Shown here piece by piece: positions 9,120 through 21,426 of a stretch of DNA of 64,000 nucleotides. The notes beneath the pieces were generated by a model that saw only the letters and a program-made list of their open reading frames with translations, did not search any database and was not told the origin of the DNA. How positions within the stretch are numbered: position 1 is the first letter of the stretch; the number at the start of each line of letters is the position of its first letter. The DNA is from Curtobacterium sp. MCJR17_020 (GTDB lineage: Bacteria; Actinomycetota; Actinomycetes; Actinomycetales; Microbacteriaceae), in contig NZ_CP126260.1 in assembly GCF_003234365.2 (NCBI RefSeq), positions 3,658,001 through 3,722,000 of the forward strand, written 5' to 3'. A program made the translations under genes and the position numbers.

Positions 9120-10787
9120 CTACGCGACCACGCGCAGGATCTCGTCGACGCTCGTGAGACCGAGCTTGACCTTCTCGAAACCGTCTTGGCGGAGCGTCAG
9201 CATCCCCTGCGCCTGGGCGACGCGGCTGATCTCGGCGCTCGAGGCGCGCGAGACGGCGAGGCGTTCGATCTCCTCGGTGACGGTCATGACCTCGTGCAGG
9301 GCGATGCGGCCGCGGTACCCGGTGTTCGAGCAGACCGCGCAGCCGATGGGGGCGAAGAACGCCGGGACCTCGTCGCCGGGGCGCAGGAACCCGAGGGTGC
9401 GGAGCTGTTCGGCCTCGTACACGGCGGGTGCCTTGCACCGGTCGCACAGCCGTCGCGCCAGACGCTGGGCCACGACGGAGTCCAGGGCGGAGCCGACCAG
9501 GAAGGGCTCGATGTCCATCTCGGTCAGGCGGGTGACGGCCGAGGGGGCGTCGTTCGTGTGCAGGGTGGAGAGCACGAGGTGTCCGGTGAGGGATGCCTCG
9601 ATCGCGATCTGGGCGGTCTCGTGGTCGCGGATCTCACCGAGCAGGACGACGTCGGGGTCGGATCGCAGGATCGAGCGCAGCGCCGAGGCGAAGGTCAGCC
9701 CGGCCTTCGGGTTGACCTGCACCTGGTTGATGCCGGCCATCCGGTACTCGACCGGGTCCTCGACCGTGATGACGTTGATCTCGGGCTTCGCGACCGCGTT
9801 CAGGGTCGTGTACAGCGTCGTGGACTTGCCCGAGCCGGTGGGCCCGGTGACGAGGATCATGCCGTACGGCTTCGAGTACGACCGCTGGTAGGCCTGGAAG
9901 TTCTGCTCGAGGAGGTTGAGGTCCTTGAGGGTCAGCGACGTGTTCGTGTTGTCGAGGATCCGCATGACGACCTTCTCGCCCCACACGGTGGGCAGTGTCG
10001 CCACACGGAGGTCGATCTGGCGGCCACCGTGGCGGACCGACATGCGGCCGTCCTGCGGCTTGCGACGCTCGGCGATGTCGATGTCGCTCATGATCTTCAG
10101 ACGGCTGATGACGCCGTTCTGGATGTTCTTCGGCGCCGGGGCCATCTCGTGCAGCACACCGTCGATGCGGTAGCGGATCCGGACCTCGTGCTCGCCGGGC
10201 TCGATGTGGATGTCCGAGGCGTGGTCCTGGATCGCCTGCGACACGAGCAGGTTCACGAAGCGGACGATCGGGACGTCGTCGAGGGCACCGTCGGCCAGGT
10301 CCACCTGGGCCGAGGAGCTGACCGAGGCTTCTTCTTCGAGCGAGGAGGTCAGGTCGTTGAGCTCGTCGTCGGCACGCAGGTAGCGGTCGAGCGCGGTGAG
10401 CAGGTCGCGCTCGTCGACCTGGAGCGGCTTGATCGGCCGGCCGGACGCAGCGCGGGCGTCGTCGATCGCCAGCACGTTCGTCGGGTTGACCATCGCGAGG
10501 ATGAGCAGCTCGCCCTCGAACCCGACGCCGAGGACGCCGTGGCGCCGGCAGAGCGCAGCGGGGAGGATCGAGACCGCGGTGCCGTCGACCGGGTAGTCGG
10601 TCAACGGGACGGTGCGGGAGTTGTTCGACGCCGCGCGGGCGGTGATGAACTGCGCCTCGCTCACGACGCCCTGGTCGACCAGTCCGCGGATCGCGCGCTC
10701 GTCGAGGTCCTCGTCGCCCGTCATCGAGTCGAGGTGCTCGATCGGCAGGGCGCCGTTCAGGATGAGGATCTCGGACAGGGTCGCCAT
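9120..10787 (-). CDS. pilB: Type IV pilus extension ATPase PilB
   Basis: A 555-residue GspE/PilB-type ATPase that drives pilin polymerisation. The N-terminus (SEILILNGALPIEHLDSM, with a second repeat-like part to about residue 140) has the layout of the MshEN domain, which can bind c-di-GMP in relatives. The key residues look degenerate, so binding is uncertain. Walker A GPTGSGKST is at about residues 316-324. VEDPVEYRM, VLLGEIRD and GHLVLSTLHTNDAPS follow. A zinc tetracysteine (CDRC, then CAVC) lies near the C-terminus. ATG at 10787 has a strong AAGGAGG about 10 bases upstream. It is the first gene of the pilus operon. Confidence 0.95.
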   Translation of the reverse strand: MATLSEILILNGALPIEHLDSMTGDEDLDERAIRGLVDQGVVSEAQFITARAASNNSRTVPLTDYPVDGTAVSILPAALCRRHGVLGVGFEGELLILAMVNPTNVLAIDDARAASGRPIKPLQVDERDLLTALDRYLRADDELNDLTSSLEEEASVSSSAQVDLADGALDDVPIVRFVNLLVSQAIQDHASDIHIEPGEHEVRIRYRIDGVLHEMAPAPKNIQNGVISRLKIMSDIDIAERRKPQDGRMSVRHGGRQIDLRVATLPTVWGEKVVMRILDNTNTSLTLKDLNLLEQNFQAYQRSYSKPYGMILVTGPTGSGKSTTLYTTLNAVAKPEINVITVEDPVEYRMAGINQVQVNPKAGLTFASALRSILRSDPDVVLLGEIRDHETAQIAIEASLTGHLVLSTLHTNDAPSAVTRLTEMDIEPFLVGSALDSVVAQRLARRLCDRCKAPAVYEAEQLRTLGFLRPGDEVPAFFAPIGCAVCSNTGYRGRIALHEVMTVTEEIERLAVSRASSAEISRVAQAQGMLTLRQDGFEKVKLGLTSVDEILRVVA

Positions 10788-10939
10788 GCGTCCTGTGCCT
10801 CCTTGGACTCGCGCGCGGCGAGACGTGGTCGGGTTGCGCACCACCAGGGATGTGGCGCTCGACCACGCTACTTCTGCGTCAGTCGTCGGCCGCAGTCCCA
10901 GAAGGAGGGGGCGGAGGGGGGCCGGATGCACCCAGAACT

Positions 10940-10954
10940 GGGGTCCAGGACCCC
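10940..10954 (-). terminator. Hairpin after the GNAT gene, upstream of the pilus operon
   Basis: A perfect inverted repeat GGGGTCC-A-GGACCCC lies 12 bp past the stop of the GNAT gene (10966) and about 150 bp before pilB. It probably ends GNAT transcription, so that pilB uses its own promoter in 10788-10939. No clear -10/-35 pair stands out in that stretch. Confidence 0.5.
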
Positions 10955-10965
10955 CGACGCGACGG

Positions 10966-11994
10966 TCAGAGCGACGTCGACGCGGTGACGTGGACCTCGC
11001 CGGCGACGAACCCGAGTCGCTCGTAGATGCGCCCGGCTCCGCTCGGGTTCTCAGCGTCGACGTGCAGCACCGCCGCGGACAACCCGTCGGCGCGGATCGC
11101 CTGCAGCGTGGCGTCGAGGACGATCGGGGCGAGCCCCGTCCCCCGAGCTGCACGCACGACGCCGACCCAGTGCACGTACCCGTACGAACGGCCCCGGGCA
11201 GCGAACCCGTCGGGCTCCACCTCGACGATCGTGAACGCCACGACCGAACCGTCGGCACCGACGACGACCCGCGACAGGTCCAGCCGGCTCTTGTCCGAGG
11301 TGAGGAACCCCCGCCAGTCCGACGCGACCATCGGCTGGGAACCCCAGTGGTCGCGGAAGGCGTCGTTCTTGGCCGTCCGGAGCGGCTCGATGTCGTCCGC
11401 GGTGACGGGCCGCAGGACGAACCCGTCCGCCAGCACGGGCACCCCGTCGGTGTCCGGACCGCGGTCGTCGAACACGACCTGCATGTCGAGCCAGGTGCGC
11501 ACCGGCGCGAAGCCGTGGTGCGCCGCCAGCCGGAGCGCCGAGGACCCCCGGCGCCCACCGACGTCGAGCGTCGCCGGCAGGTCGACGTCGAGCGTCGCCA
11601 GGCGCTGCCGTGCCCGGCCGACCTGCCAAGCGAGCAGCCGCCGTCCGATCCCCTGCCCGCGCAGGTCGGGGTGGACCGCCCCGTCGAGCACGGCGCGCGC
11701 AGCGGTGACGCGGGAGGGGACGTCGATGACGATGCCGTAGGCCTGCACATGCCCTCCAGCATCGACGCCCACCACGGTGTCCCTGGTGACGTCCAGCCCA
11801 TCGGTGGACAACGACCGTTCGAGGTCAGCTGTGGAGGGACGAGCGTGCGGGTCGTCGACCGCGGCTGACGCGACCGCGACGGCGTGCATCGCCCCGACGT
11901 CGTCGAGCCCGCCGGCCCGGAACGTCAAGCCGCCGATCGGCGTGGGGAACGAGAGGTGTGCCGGGGCCGTGATCCGTTCGCGCAGGGTCGCCAT
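10966..11994 (-). CDS. Tandem GNAT-domain N-acetyltransferase
   Basis: A 342-residue protein with two GNAT acetyltransferase domains. The first has the acetyl-CoA loop VHPDLRGQGIGRRLLAWQVG at about residues 95-115. The second has VVRAARGTGLAPIVLDATL at about residues 270-290 and ends in the typical RIYERLGFV. The two-domain layout is like mycothiol synthase (MshD) and related actinobacterial enzymes, but the substrate cannot be read from the sequence. I start it at the ATG at 11994 (MATLRERITAP). An open frame runs 171 bp further upstream but crosses the divergent VOC gene. No operon partner is visible. Confidence 0.85.
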   Translation of the reverse strand: MATLRERITAPAHLSFPTPIGGLTFRAGGLDDVGAMHAVAVASAAVDDPHARPSTADLERSLSTDGLDVTRDTVVGVDAGGHVQAYGIVIDVPSRVTAARAVLDGAVHPDLRGQGIGRRLLAWQVGRARQRLATLDVDLPATLDVGGRRGSSALRLAAHHGFAPVRTWLDMQVVFDDRGPDTDGVPVLADGFVLRPVTADDIEPLRTAKNDAFRDHWGSQPMVASDWRGFLTSDKSRLDLSRVVVGADGSVVAFTIVEVEPDGFAARGRSYGYVHWVGVVRAARGTGLAPIVLDATLQAIRADGLSAAVLHVDAENPSGAGRIYERLGFVAGEVHVTASTSL

Positions 11995-12079
11995 CCCTCC
12001 AGCCTGCCAGTTCCGTCGCGCAGCGAGACGCCGCGGAAAGCCCCTCGACGAGCAGGCCCGACCGGGACCATGATGAGTC

Positions 12080-12475
12080 ATGGACATCACGAGCGTGACC
12101 GTGGGGCTGCCCGTCACCGACATCGAGGCGTCCTGCCTCTGGTACGGCGCCGTCTTCGAGCGCACCGAACCGGACCTCGAACCCGAGGACGGTGTCGCCG
12201 AGTACGAGGTCGGCGGGATCTGGATCCAGCTCTACGAAGACGACTCCGCCGAGGAGAACCCGGTGAGCGTCCGGTTCGGCGTCGACGACGTCGGCGCGCA
12301 GCACGCCCGGATCGGTGCACTCGGCATCGACATCGGCCCGGTCGAGTGCGTCGACGGCGCCGTGAACTGGTTCGACGTCCGCGACCCCGACGGCAACGTC
12401 CTCAGCCTGTTCTCGCTCGTGGACGAGACGGGTCGCGGATCGGGACGCGACAACGGCGCGGACCGCGCGCTCTAG
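12080..12475 (+). CDS. VOC-family (glyoxalase/bleomycin-resistance-like) protein
   Basis: A 131-residue single-module VOC protein. It starts MDITSVTVGLPVTDIEASCLWYGAVF and has the characteristic end WFDVRDPDGNVLSLFSL. These proteins use paired beta-alpha-beta-beta-beta units to hold a metal or small ligand. Without the full set of metal ligands, the reaction cannot be named. It is divergent from the GNAT gene with an 85-bp shared upstream region, and convergent with rpoC. Confidence 0.85.
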   Translation: MDITSVTVGLPVTDIEASCLWYGAVFERTEPDLEPEDGVAEYEVGGIWIQLYEDDSAEENPVSVRFGVDDVGAQHARIGALGIDIGPVECVDGAVNWFDVRDPDGNVLSLFSLVDETGRGSGRDNGADRAL

Positions 12476-12493
12476 ACGCCACCGCCCGCAGGC

Positions 12494-12529
12494 CGGGAGG
12501 CCCGTGGCGGCCTGGCACCGGGCCTCCCG
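12494..12529 (+). terminator. Hairpin built from two CGGGAGGCCCG motifs
   Basis: CGGGAGGCCCG at 12494-12504 and its reverse complement at 12519-12529 form an 11-bp perfect stem with a 14-base loop, 18 bp after the VOC stop. It is a likely terminator for the VOC gene. The arm is the dispersed motif reported in the findings. Confidence 0.6.
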
Positions 12530-12552
12530 TCCGTCACGTGGTGACGACACGA

Positions 12553-12588
12553 CGAAGGCCCCGCCTCCTTGCGGAGACGGGGCCTTCG
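12553..12588 (-). terminator. rpoC terminator
   Basis: A 16-bp stem (CGAAGGCCCCG arm) with a 4-base loop lies just past the rpoC stop. The single non-Watson-Crick position would be a U-G pair in RNA made from the minus strand but a C-A mismatch in plus-strand RNA. It therefore fits best as the end of rpoBC transcription. Confidence 0.75.
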
Positions 12589-12604
12589 TGGGATCACATC
12601 AGAC

Positions 12605-16486
<3,882 letters not shown>

Positions 16487-16531
16487 TGTTCTTCTCTCTT
16501 GCTTGATTCAGGCTTCGATGTACGGGCGGGA

Positions 16532-19500
16532 TCAGATGTCGTCGACGGACGACGACTCGAACCGCGAGGAGATGTTGATGCCCAGCTCCTCCGCAGCGCG
16601 GAAGACCTCGTCATCGTTGTCGCGCAGGCTGACCGCCTGGCCGTCGGCCGAGAGGACCTCGACGTTCAGGCAGAGCGACTGCATCTCCTTCATGAGGACC
16701 TTGAAGGACTCGGGGATGCCGGGTTCCTGGATGTTCTCGCCCTTGACGATCGCCTCGTAGACCTTCACGCGGCCGAGGATGTCGTCGGACTTGATCGTCA
16801 GGAGCTCCTGGAGGGCGTACGCGGCGCCGTACGCCTCGAGCGCCCACACCTCCATCTCACCGAATCGCTGGCCACCGAACTGCGCCTTACCACCCAGCGG
16901 CTGCTGCGTGATCATCGAGTACGGCCCCGTCGAACGAGCGTGGATCTTGTCGTCGACCAGGTGGTGCAGCTTGAGGATGTACATGTAGCCGACCGAGACG
17001 GGCTCGGGGAACGGCTCGCCGGAGCGACCGTCGAAGAGCTGCGCCTTGCCGGACGAGCCGATCAGGCGCTCGCCGTCGCGGTTCGGGAGGGTCGAGTCGA
17101 GGAGGCCCTCGATCTCGCGCTCGTACGCACCGTCGAACACCGGGGTGGCGACCTTCGTGCCCGGAGCGGCGCTGTGCGCTGCCTCGGGGAGGGCCGATGC
17201 CCACTCCTGGATGCCCTCGACGTTCCAGCCCTGCTTGGCGAGCCAACCGAGGTGGATCTCGAGGACCTGGCCGAAGTTCATGCGGCCGGGGACGCCGAGC
17301 GGGTTCAGGACGATGTCGACCGGGGTGCCGTCGGCGAGGAAGGGCATGTCCTCGACCGGGAGGATGGTCGAGATGACGCCCTTGTTGCCGTGACGACCGG
17401 CGAGCTTGTCACCCGCGGTGATCTTGCGCTTCTGGGCGATGTAGACGACCACGCGCTGGTTGACACCAGAGCCGAGTTCGTCGTCGCCGTCCTGCGAGTC
17501 GAACACCTTGACGCCGATGATCGTGCCCTCTTCACCGTGGGGCACCTTCAGCGAGGTGTCGCGGACTTCGCGCGACTTCTCGTTGAAGATGGCGCGGAGG
17601 AGGCGCTCTTCAGCGGAGAGCTCGGTCTCGCCCTTCGGCGTGACCTTGCCGACCAGGATGTCGCCGGGGCGGACCTCGGCACCGATGCGGATGATGCCGC
17701 GCTCGTCGAGGTCGGCCAGCAGGTCCGGGCTGACGTTGGGGAGGTCACGGGTGATCTCCTCCTTGCCGAGCTTCGTGTCGCGGGCGTCGACCTCGTACTC
17801 CTCGATGTGGATCGAGGAGAGCGTGTCGTCCTTGATGAGGTTCTGCGACAGGATCATCGCGTCCTCGTAGTTGTAGCCCTCCCACGGCATGAACGCGACG
17901 AGGAGGTTCTTGCCGAGCGCGAGCTCGCCGTTCTCCGTCGCGGGACCGTCGGCGATGACCTCGCCCTGCTCCACACGCTCGCCGGCCGAGACGACCACGC
18001 GGTGGTTGTAGCTCGTGCCCTGGTTGGAGCGGTCGAACTTGCGCAGGTAGAAGGTCTGCGTGCCACCCTCGTCGAGCTGCAGGGTCACGGCGTCGGCCGA
18101 GACCTCGGAGACGACACCGGCCTTGTCGGCGGTGACGACGTCACCGGCGTCGATCGCGGTGTAGCCCTCCATGCCGGTGCCGACGAGCGGCGACTCGGAA
18201 CGGAGCAGCGGGACGGCCTGACGCTGCATGTTCGCACCCATGAGGGCGCGGTTCGCGTCGTCGTGCTCGAGGAACGGGATGAGCGAGGTCGCGACCGACA
18301 CCATCTGGCGCGGCGAGACGTCCATGTAGTCGACCTCGCCCTTGGCGACGAGTTCGACCTCGCCACCCTTCTTGCGGACGAGGACCTTGTCGTCGGCGAA
18401 GTGGAACGAGTCAGTCAGCGGCGCGTTGGCCTGCGCGACGACGAACTCGTCCTCTTCCGAGGCGGTCAGGTAGTCGATGGTCTTCGTGACCTCGCCGTTG
18501 ACGACGCGACGGTACGGGGTCTCGATGAAGCCGAACGAGTTGATCCGACCGAACGACGCGAGCGAGCCGATCAGGCCGATGTTCGGGCCTTCCGGGGTCT
18601 CGATCGGGCACATGCGGCCGTAGTGCGACGGGTGGACGTCACGGACCTCGACGCCGGCACGCTCACGGGACAGACCACCCGGGCCGAGGGCCGAGAGACG
18701 ACGCTTGTGCGTCAGGCCCGCGAGCGGGTTGTTCTGGTCCATGAACTGCGACAGCTGGGACGTTCCGAAGAACTCCTTGATCGCGGCGACGACCGGACGC
18801 ACGTTGATGAGCGTCTGGGGCGTGATCGCCTCGATGTCCTGCGTGGTCATGCGCTCGCGGACGACGCGCTCCATGCGGGACAGACCCGTGCGGACCTGGT
18901 TCTGGATGAGCTCGCCGACGGCGCGGATGCGACGGTTGCCGAAGTGGTCGATGTCGTCCACGTCGAGGCGCAGCTGCACCGGCTCGCCGTCACGCACGCC
19001 GTTCAGCGTGGTCTTCTCGGCGTGCAGGGACACGAGGTACTTGATCGTCGCGACGATGTCCTTGACGGTCAGCACCGAGTCGGACAGCGGGGCGTCGATC
19101 CCGAGCTTGCGGTTGACCTTGTAGCGGCCCACCTTCGCCAGGTCGTAGCGCTTCGAGTTGAAGTAGAAGTTGTCGAGCAGCGCACGCGCGGCCTCGGCAG
19201 CGACCTGCTCGCCCGGGCGCAGCTTGCGGTAGATGTCCTTGAGCGCCTCTTCCTTCGTGAGGATGGCGTCCTTCTCGAGGGTCGACTCGATCGAGGCGAA
19301 GCCCTGGAACTCCTCCATGATCTCCTCGCTGGTCAGACCCAGCGCCTTGAGGAAGACCGTGACCGACTGCTTGCGCTTGCGGTCGATGCGCACGCCCACC
19401 TGGTCGCGCTTGTCGATCTCGAACTCGAGCCACGCACCACGCGAGGGGATGACGCGAGCGGAGTAGATGTCCTTGTCGGACGTCTTCTCCTGCTGGCGCT

Positions 19501-20020
19501 CGAAGTACACGCCGGGCGAACGGACGAGCTGCGACACGACGACGCGCTCGGTGCCGTTGATGATGAACGTGCCGCGTTCGGTCATGAGCGGGAAGTCGCC
19601 CATGAAGACCGTCTGCGTCTTGATCTCACCCGTCATGTGGTTCATGAACTCGGCGTTGACGTACAGCGGTGCGGCGTAGGTCTTGCCACGCTCCTTGCAG
19701 TCGTCGATCGAGTACTTGGGGTCCTCGAGCTCGGGCGCCGTGAACGAGAGCTGCATGGTCTCGCCGAGGTCCTCGATCGGGGAGATCTCCTCGAAGATCT
19801 CCTCCAACCCGGAGTGCAGGGCGAGGTCGGTGCGACCCTGCTCCTGTCCCTCTGCGAGACGGGCCTTCCAGACGTCGTTGCCGACGAGCCAGTCGAAGCT
19901 CTCCGTCTGGAGTGCGAGCAGATCAGGAACCGTGAGGGTGTCCGTGATCTTGGCGAACGAGAGTCGCGAGTGGTTGCGACCGTTCTTGGGGTTGGTGGAT
20001 GCGTTGGGCGCAGCAGCCAA
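16532..20020 (-). CDS. rpoB: DNA-directed RNA polymerase beta subunit
   Basis: This is the second catalytic subunit of RNA polymerase, with 1162 residues. The rifampicin pocket reads FFGTSQLSQFMDQNN, then THKRRLSALGPGG, at about residues 420-450. It has the drug-sensitive residues at the Asp, His, Arg and Ser positions. The C-terminal FGEMEVWALEAYGAA motif is present. I place the start at TTG 20020 (LAAAPNASTNPKNGR), because a GGAGG lies 8 bases upstream and relatives begin in the same way. Longer in-frame extensions reach into a non-coding leader. It heads the rpoB-rpoC operon. Confidence 0.97.
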   Translation of the reverse strand: MAAAPNASTNPKNGRNHSRLSFAKITDTLTVPDLLALQTESFDWLVGNDVWKARLAEGQEQGRTDLALHSGLEEIFEEISPIEDLGETMQLSFTAPELEDPKYSIDDCKERGKTYAAPLYVNAEFMNHMTGEIKTQTVFMGDFPLMTERGTFIINGTERVVVSQLVRSPGVYFERQQEKTSDKDIYSARVIPSRGAWLEFEIDKRDQVGVRIDRKRKQSVTVFLKALGLTSEEIMEEFQGFASIESTLEKDAILTKEEALKDIYRKLRPGEQVAAEAARALLDNFYFNSKRYDLAKVGRYKVNRKLGIDAPLSDSVLTVKDIVATIKYLVSLHAEKTTLNGVRDGEPVQLRLDVDDIDHFGNRRIRAVGELIQNQVRTGLSRMERVVRERMTTQDIEAITPQTLINVRPVVAAIKEFFGTSQLSQFMDQNNPLAGLTHKRRLSALGPGGLSRERAGVEVRDVHPSHYGRMCPIETPEGPNIGLIGSLASFGRINSFGFIETPYRRVVNGEVTKTIDYLTASEEDEFVVAQANAPLTDSFHFADDKVLVRKKGGEVELVAKGEVDYMDVSPRQMVSVATSLIPFLEHDDANRALMGANMQRQAVPLLRSESPLVGTGMEGYTAIDAGDVVTADKAGVVSEVSADAVTLQLDEGGTQTFYLRKFDRSNQGTSYNHRVVVSAGERVEQGEVIADGPATENGELALGKNLLVAFMPWEGYNYEDAMILSQNLIKDDTLSSIHIEEYEVDARDTKLGKEEITRDLPNVSPDLLADLDERGIIRIGAEVRPGDILVGKVTPKGETELSAEERLLRAIFNEKSREVRDTSLKVPHGEEGTIIGVKVFDSQDGDDELGSGVNQRVVVYIAQKRKITAGDKLAGRHGNKGVISTILPVEDMPFLADGTPVDIVLNPLGVPGRMNFGQVLEIHLGWLAKQGWNVEGIQEWASALPEAAHSAAPGTKVATPVFDGAYEREIEGLLDSTLPNRDGERLIGSSGKAQLFDGRSGEPFPEPVSVGYMYILKLHHLVDDKIHARSTGPYSMITQQPLGGKAQFGGQRFGEMEVWALEAYGAAYALQELLTIKSDDILGRVKVYEAIVKGENIQEPGIPESFKVLMKEMQSLCLNVEVLSADGQAVSLRDNDDEVFRAAEELGINISSRFESSSVDDI

Positions 20021-20294
20021 GGGTGTGACCTCCGTAGGCCCCGTCGGGCCGATACTGACGAGCAGCATGTAGGTGAGTAGATGATCGCTCGGCGATCCCC
20101 GCGAGTTCATGCCCTGCGACCACGCCGACGCGTGCCTGACGCGGAACGTCGGTGCACGTGTGGGATGATCTCCGTGAGCGGGACCCGCCGCCATATACGG
20201 GTCCGGCTGCACCAGGGCGAGTTGAGCTTGTACAACTCAGAACTCTGCGTCGACCGCAATATGACGACACGGATGCCAGGGAGCGCGAACTGCC
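20021..20294 (-). other. rpoB 5' leader with inverted repeats
   Basis: About 270 bp separate the probable rpoB promoter from its start codon, and I see no gene here. It contains GGACCCG-N10-CGGGTCC (20181-20204) and GAGTTG-N8-CAACTC (20219-20238), both able to fold in RNA. A long structured leader would allow feedback on polymerase synthesis, but that is inference. Confidence 0.5.
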
Positions 20295-20324
20295 ATCATA
20301 GTTCGCGCCGAGTCGTGCTGTCCA
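20295..20324 (-). promoter_or_regulatory. Probable rpoB promoter under a palindrome
   Basis: On the minus strand, TGGACA (20319-20324) and TATGAT (20295-20300) are 18 bp apart, a good sigma-70-type match. The -10 lies inside a perfect inverted repeat GCGCGAAC-N10-GTTCGCGC (20283-20308). A protein bound there would cover the -10 and the start site. Confidence 0.6.
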
Positions 20325-20332
20325 GTCCTGGC

Positions 20333-20362
20333 TTGACCAGATTCGGCAGTGGCGTGTATAAG
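20333..20362 (+). promoter_or_regulatory. Strong consensus-like promoter pointing away from rpoB
   Basis: TTGACC (20333-20338) and TATAAG (20357-20362) with 18-bp spacing read on the plus strand. No protein gene on that strand follows for thousands of bases. Any transcript would cross the tandem repeat at 20417 and run antisense to the gene at 20510-21121. Confidence 0.5.
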
Positions 20363-20416
20363 CCGCCGCGTGCCCGCGGAATTCCCAGCCCGCGACCGGC
20401 CCGCGCCCGCACGCGA

Positions 20417-20466
20417 CGGCCCGCAACGGCCCACAACGGCCCACAACGGCCCGCAACGGCCCGCAA
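20417..20466. repeat. Five 10-bp tandem repeats
   Basis: Five consecutive copies of CGGCCCGCAA or CGGCCCACAA with an exact 10-bp period, 44 bp before the end of the membrane-protein gene at 20510. The region 20363-20509 otherwise holds no gene. The period is close to one helical turn, so every unit would face the same side of the DNA. Confidence 0.85.
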
Positions 20467-20509
20467 CGGACTTGCGTACCCGCCCCGCGCAGTGGACCCG
20501 GCCGTGCGC

Positions 20510-21121
20510 TCAGCCGAGGCGCTCGCGCTCGACGTGCCCCGAGCCTCCCGGCCGCACCTGCCGTCCCGCCAGCGCACGGAAGGCGTCCTCGGGGCGGCGG
20601 GTGCGCACGAAGGTGACGCGGCCACGGTCGTCGGTGAGCTCGATCCCGAGTCCGGGGGTGAGGATCAGGGCGCGCACGCCGCGACCGATCCGCAGGCCGA
20701 CGCCGCCGTAGGTGCGGGCGTCCGCCTCGACGAGTCGGACGTCGGTGATGCGCCGACGCGCGATGCGCCGTGGCGGCAGCGGCCGGAAGTGCAGCGTGAC
20801 GTGCGTGTCGGTGACGGCGAACCCGGCCCGCGCGAGCAGCAGGAGCACGCCCGCCACGACGGCGACCAGCGCCGGCACGATGAGTGCGGTCTCCGGTGCG
20901 TCGCCGGGCCAGGCGGTCACCGCCGCGGTCAGCCCGAGCCCGCCGAGGAGCAGGACCGCGCCGACGACGCGCATCCAGGTGGGCGCCGTCTCGTGGTCGG
21001 CGTGGGCCGGACGGGAGGCGCGGGGCACCCGCGTCGTCCGGCTCGCGGTCGTGCGCGTGGTGGCGCGGGTCGTCGGTGCGGCCAGGCGTGCGGTGGGCAC
21101 GCTCATCGTGTCGGCGGTCAT
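20510..21121 (-). CDS. Membrane protein with a PH-like C-terminal domain
   Basis: A 203-residue protein. A Thr/Arg-rich cytoplasmic N-terminus precedes two close membrane helices (WMRVVGAVLLLGGLGLTAAV and ALIVPALVAVVAGVLLLLAR). A beta-rich C-terminal domain follows (GFAVTDTHVTLHFRPLPPRR, later RALILTPGLGIEL). This layout resembles bacterial PH-domain and DUF3093-type proteins of unknown function. I use ATG 21121 because AGGAG lies just upstream and the probable promoter at 21160-21188 would start RNA at about 21153. That makes the ATG at 21154 an unlikely start. No operon partner is seen. Confidence 0.75.
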   Translation of the reverse strand: MTADTMSVPTARLAAPTTRATTRTTASRTTRVPRASRPAHADHETAPTWMRVVGAVLLLGGLGLTAAVTAWPGDAPETALIVPALVAVVAGVLLLLARAGFAVTDTHVTLHFRPLPPRRIARRRITDVRLVEADARTYGGVGLRIGRGVRALILTPGLGIELTDDRGRVTFVRTRRPEDAFRALAGRQVRPGGSGHVERERLG

Positions 21122-21159
21122 GCGGGTCTCCTGCGGCTCGGCGGAGTGTTGCATCCCGT

Positions 21160-21188
21160 ATTTTACATGACGGGTGCGATGTGATCAC
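21160..21188 (-). promoter_or_regulatory. Promoter of the PH-like membrane protein gene
   Basis: TAAAAT (21160-21165) lies 17 bp from GTGATC (21183-21188) on the minus strand. Its expected start point favours the ATG at 21121. The rest of 21189-21426 shows no gene; an ACCGG-N6-CCGGT repeat at 21412-21427 touches the response-regulator stop and may help end that operon. Confidence 0.5.
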
Positions 21189-21426
21189 GGCCAGCGCGCG
21201 CGGGTGACCGGAAGGGGCACGCTGACGCGCGCCGACGGCGCGCACGCTCGAGCGGTGGGGGCGCTCGACGGCACGTCGTGGTCACGTCGGGAGGGCGGAC
21301 GCGCGAGGTGTGGGGCACAGCACGCATCGACGCGGTTCCGCGTGACGACCGGATGAACAGTACGGAACGAGTCTTGGCGTCCGCTGGCCGTCCATGTGTA
21401 CGCATTCACGTACCGGCCAGGACCGG

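Noticed and set aside
20283..20308. LexA-like site at rpoB (CGAAC and GTTCG arms)
   Set aside because: The arms are 10 bp apart instead of 4, so it does not fit the LexA box seen at 60869-60884.
20417..20466. Possible CRISPR array
   Set aside because: Units are 10 bp with no spacers and no cas genes nearby; it is a simple tandem repeat.
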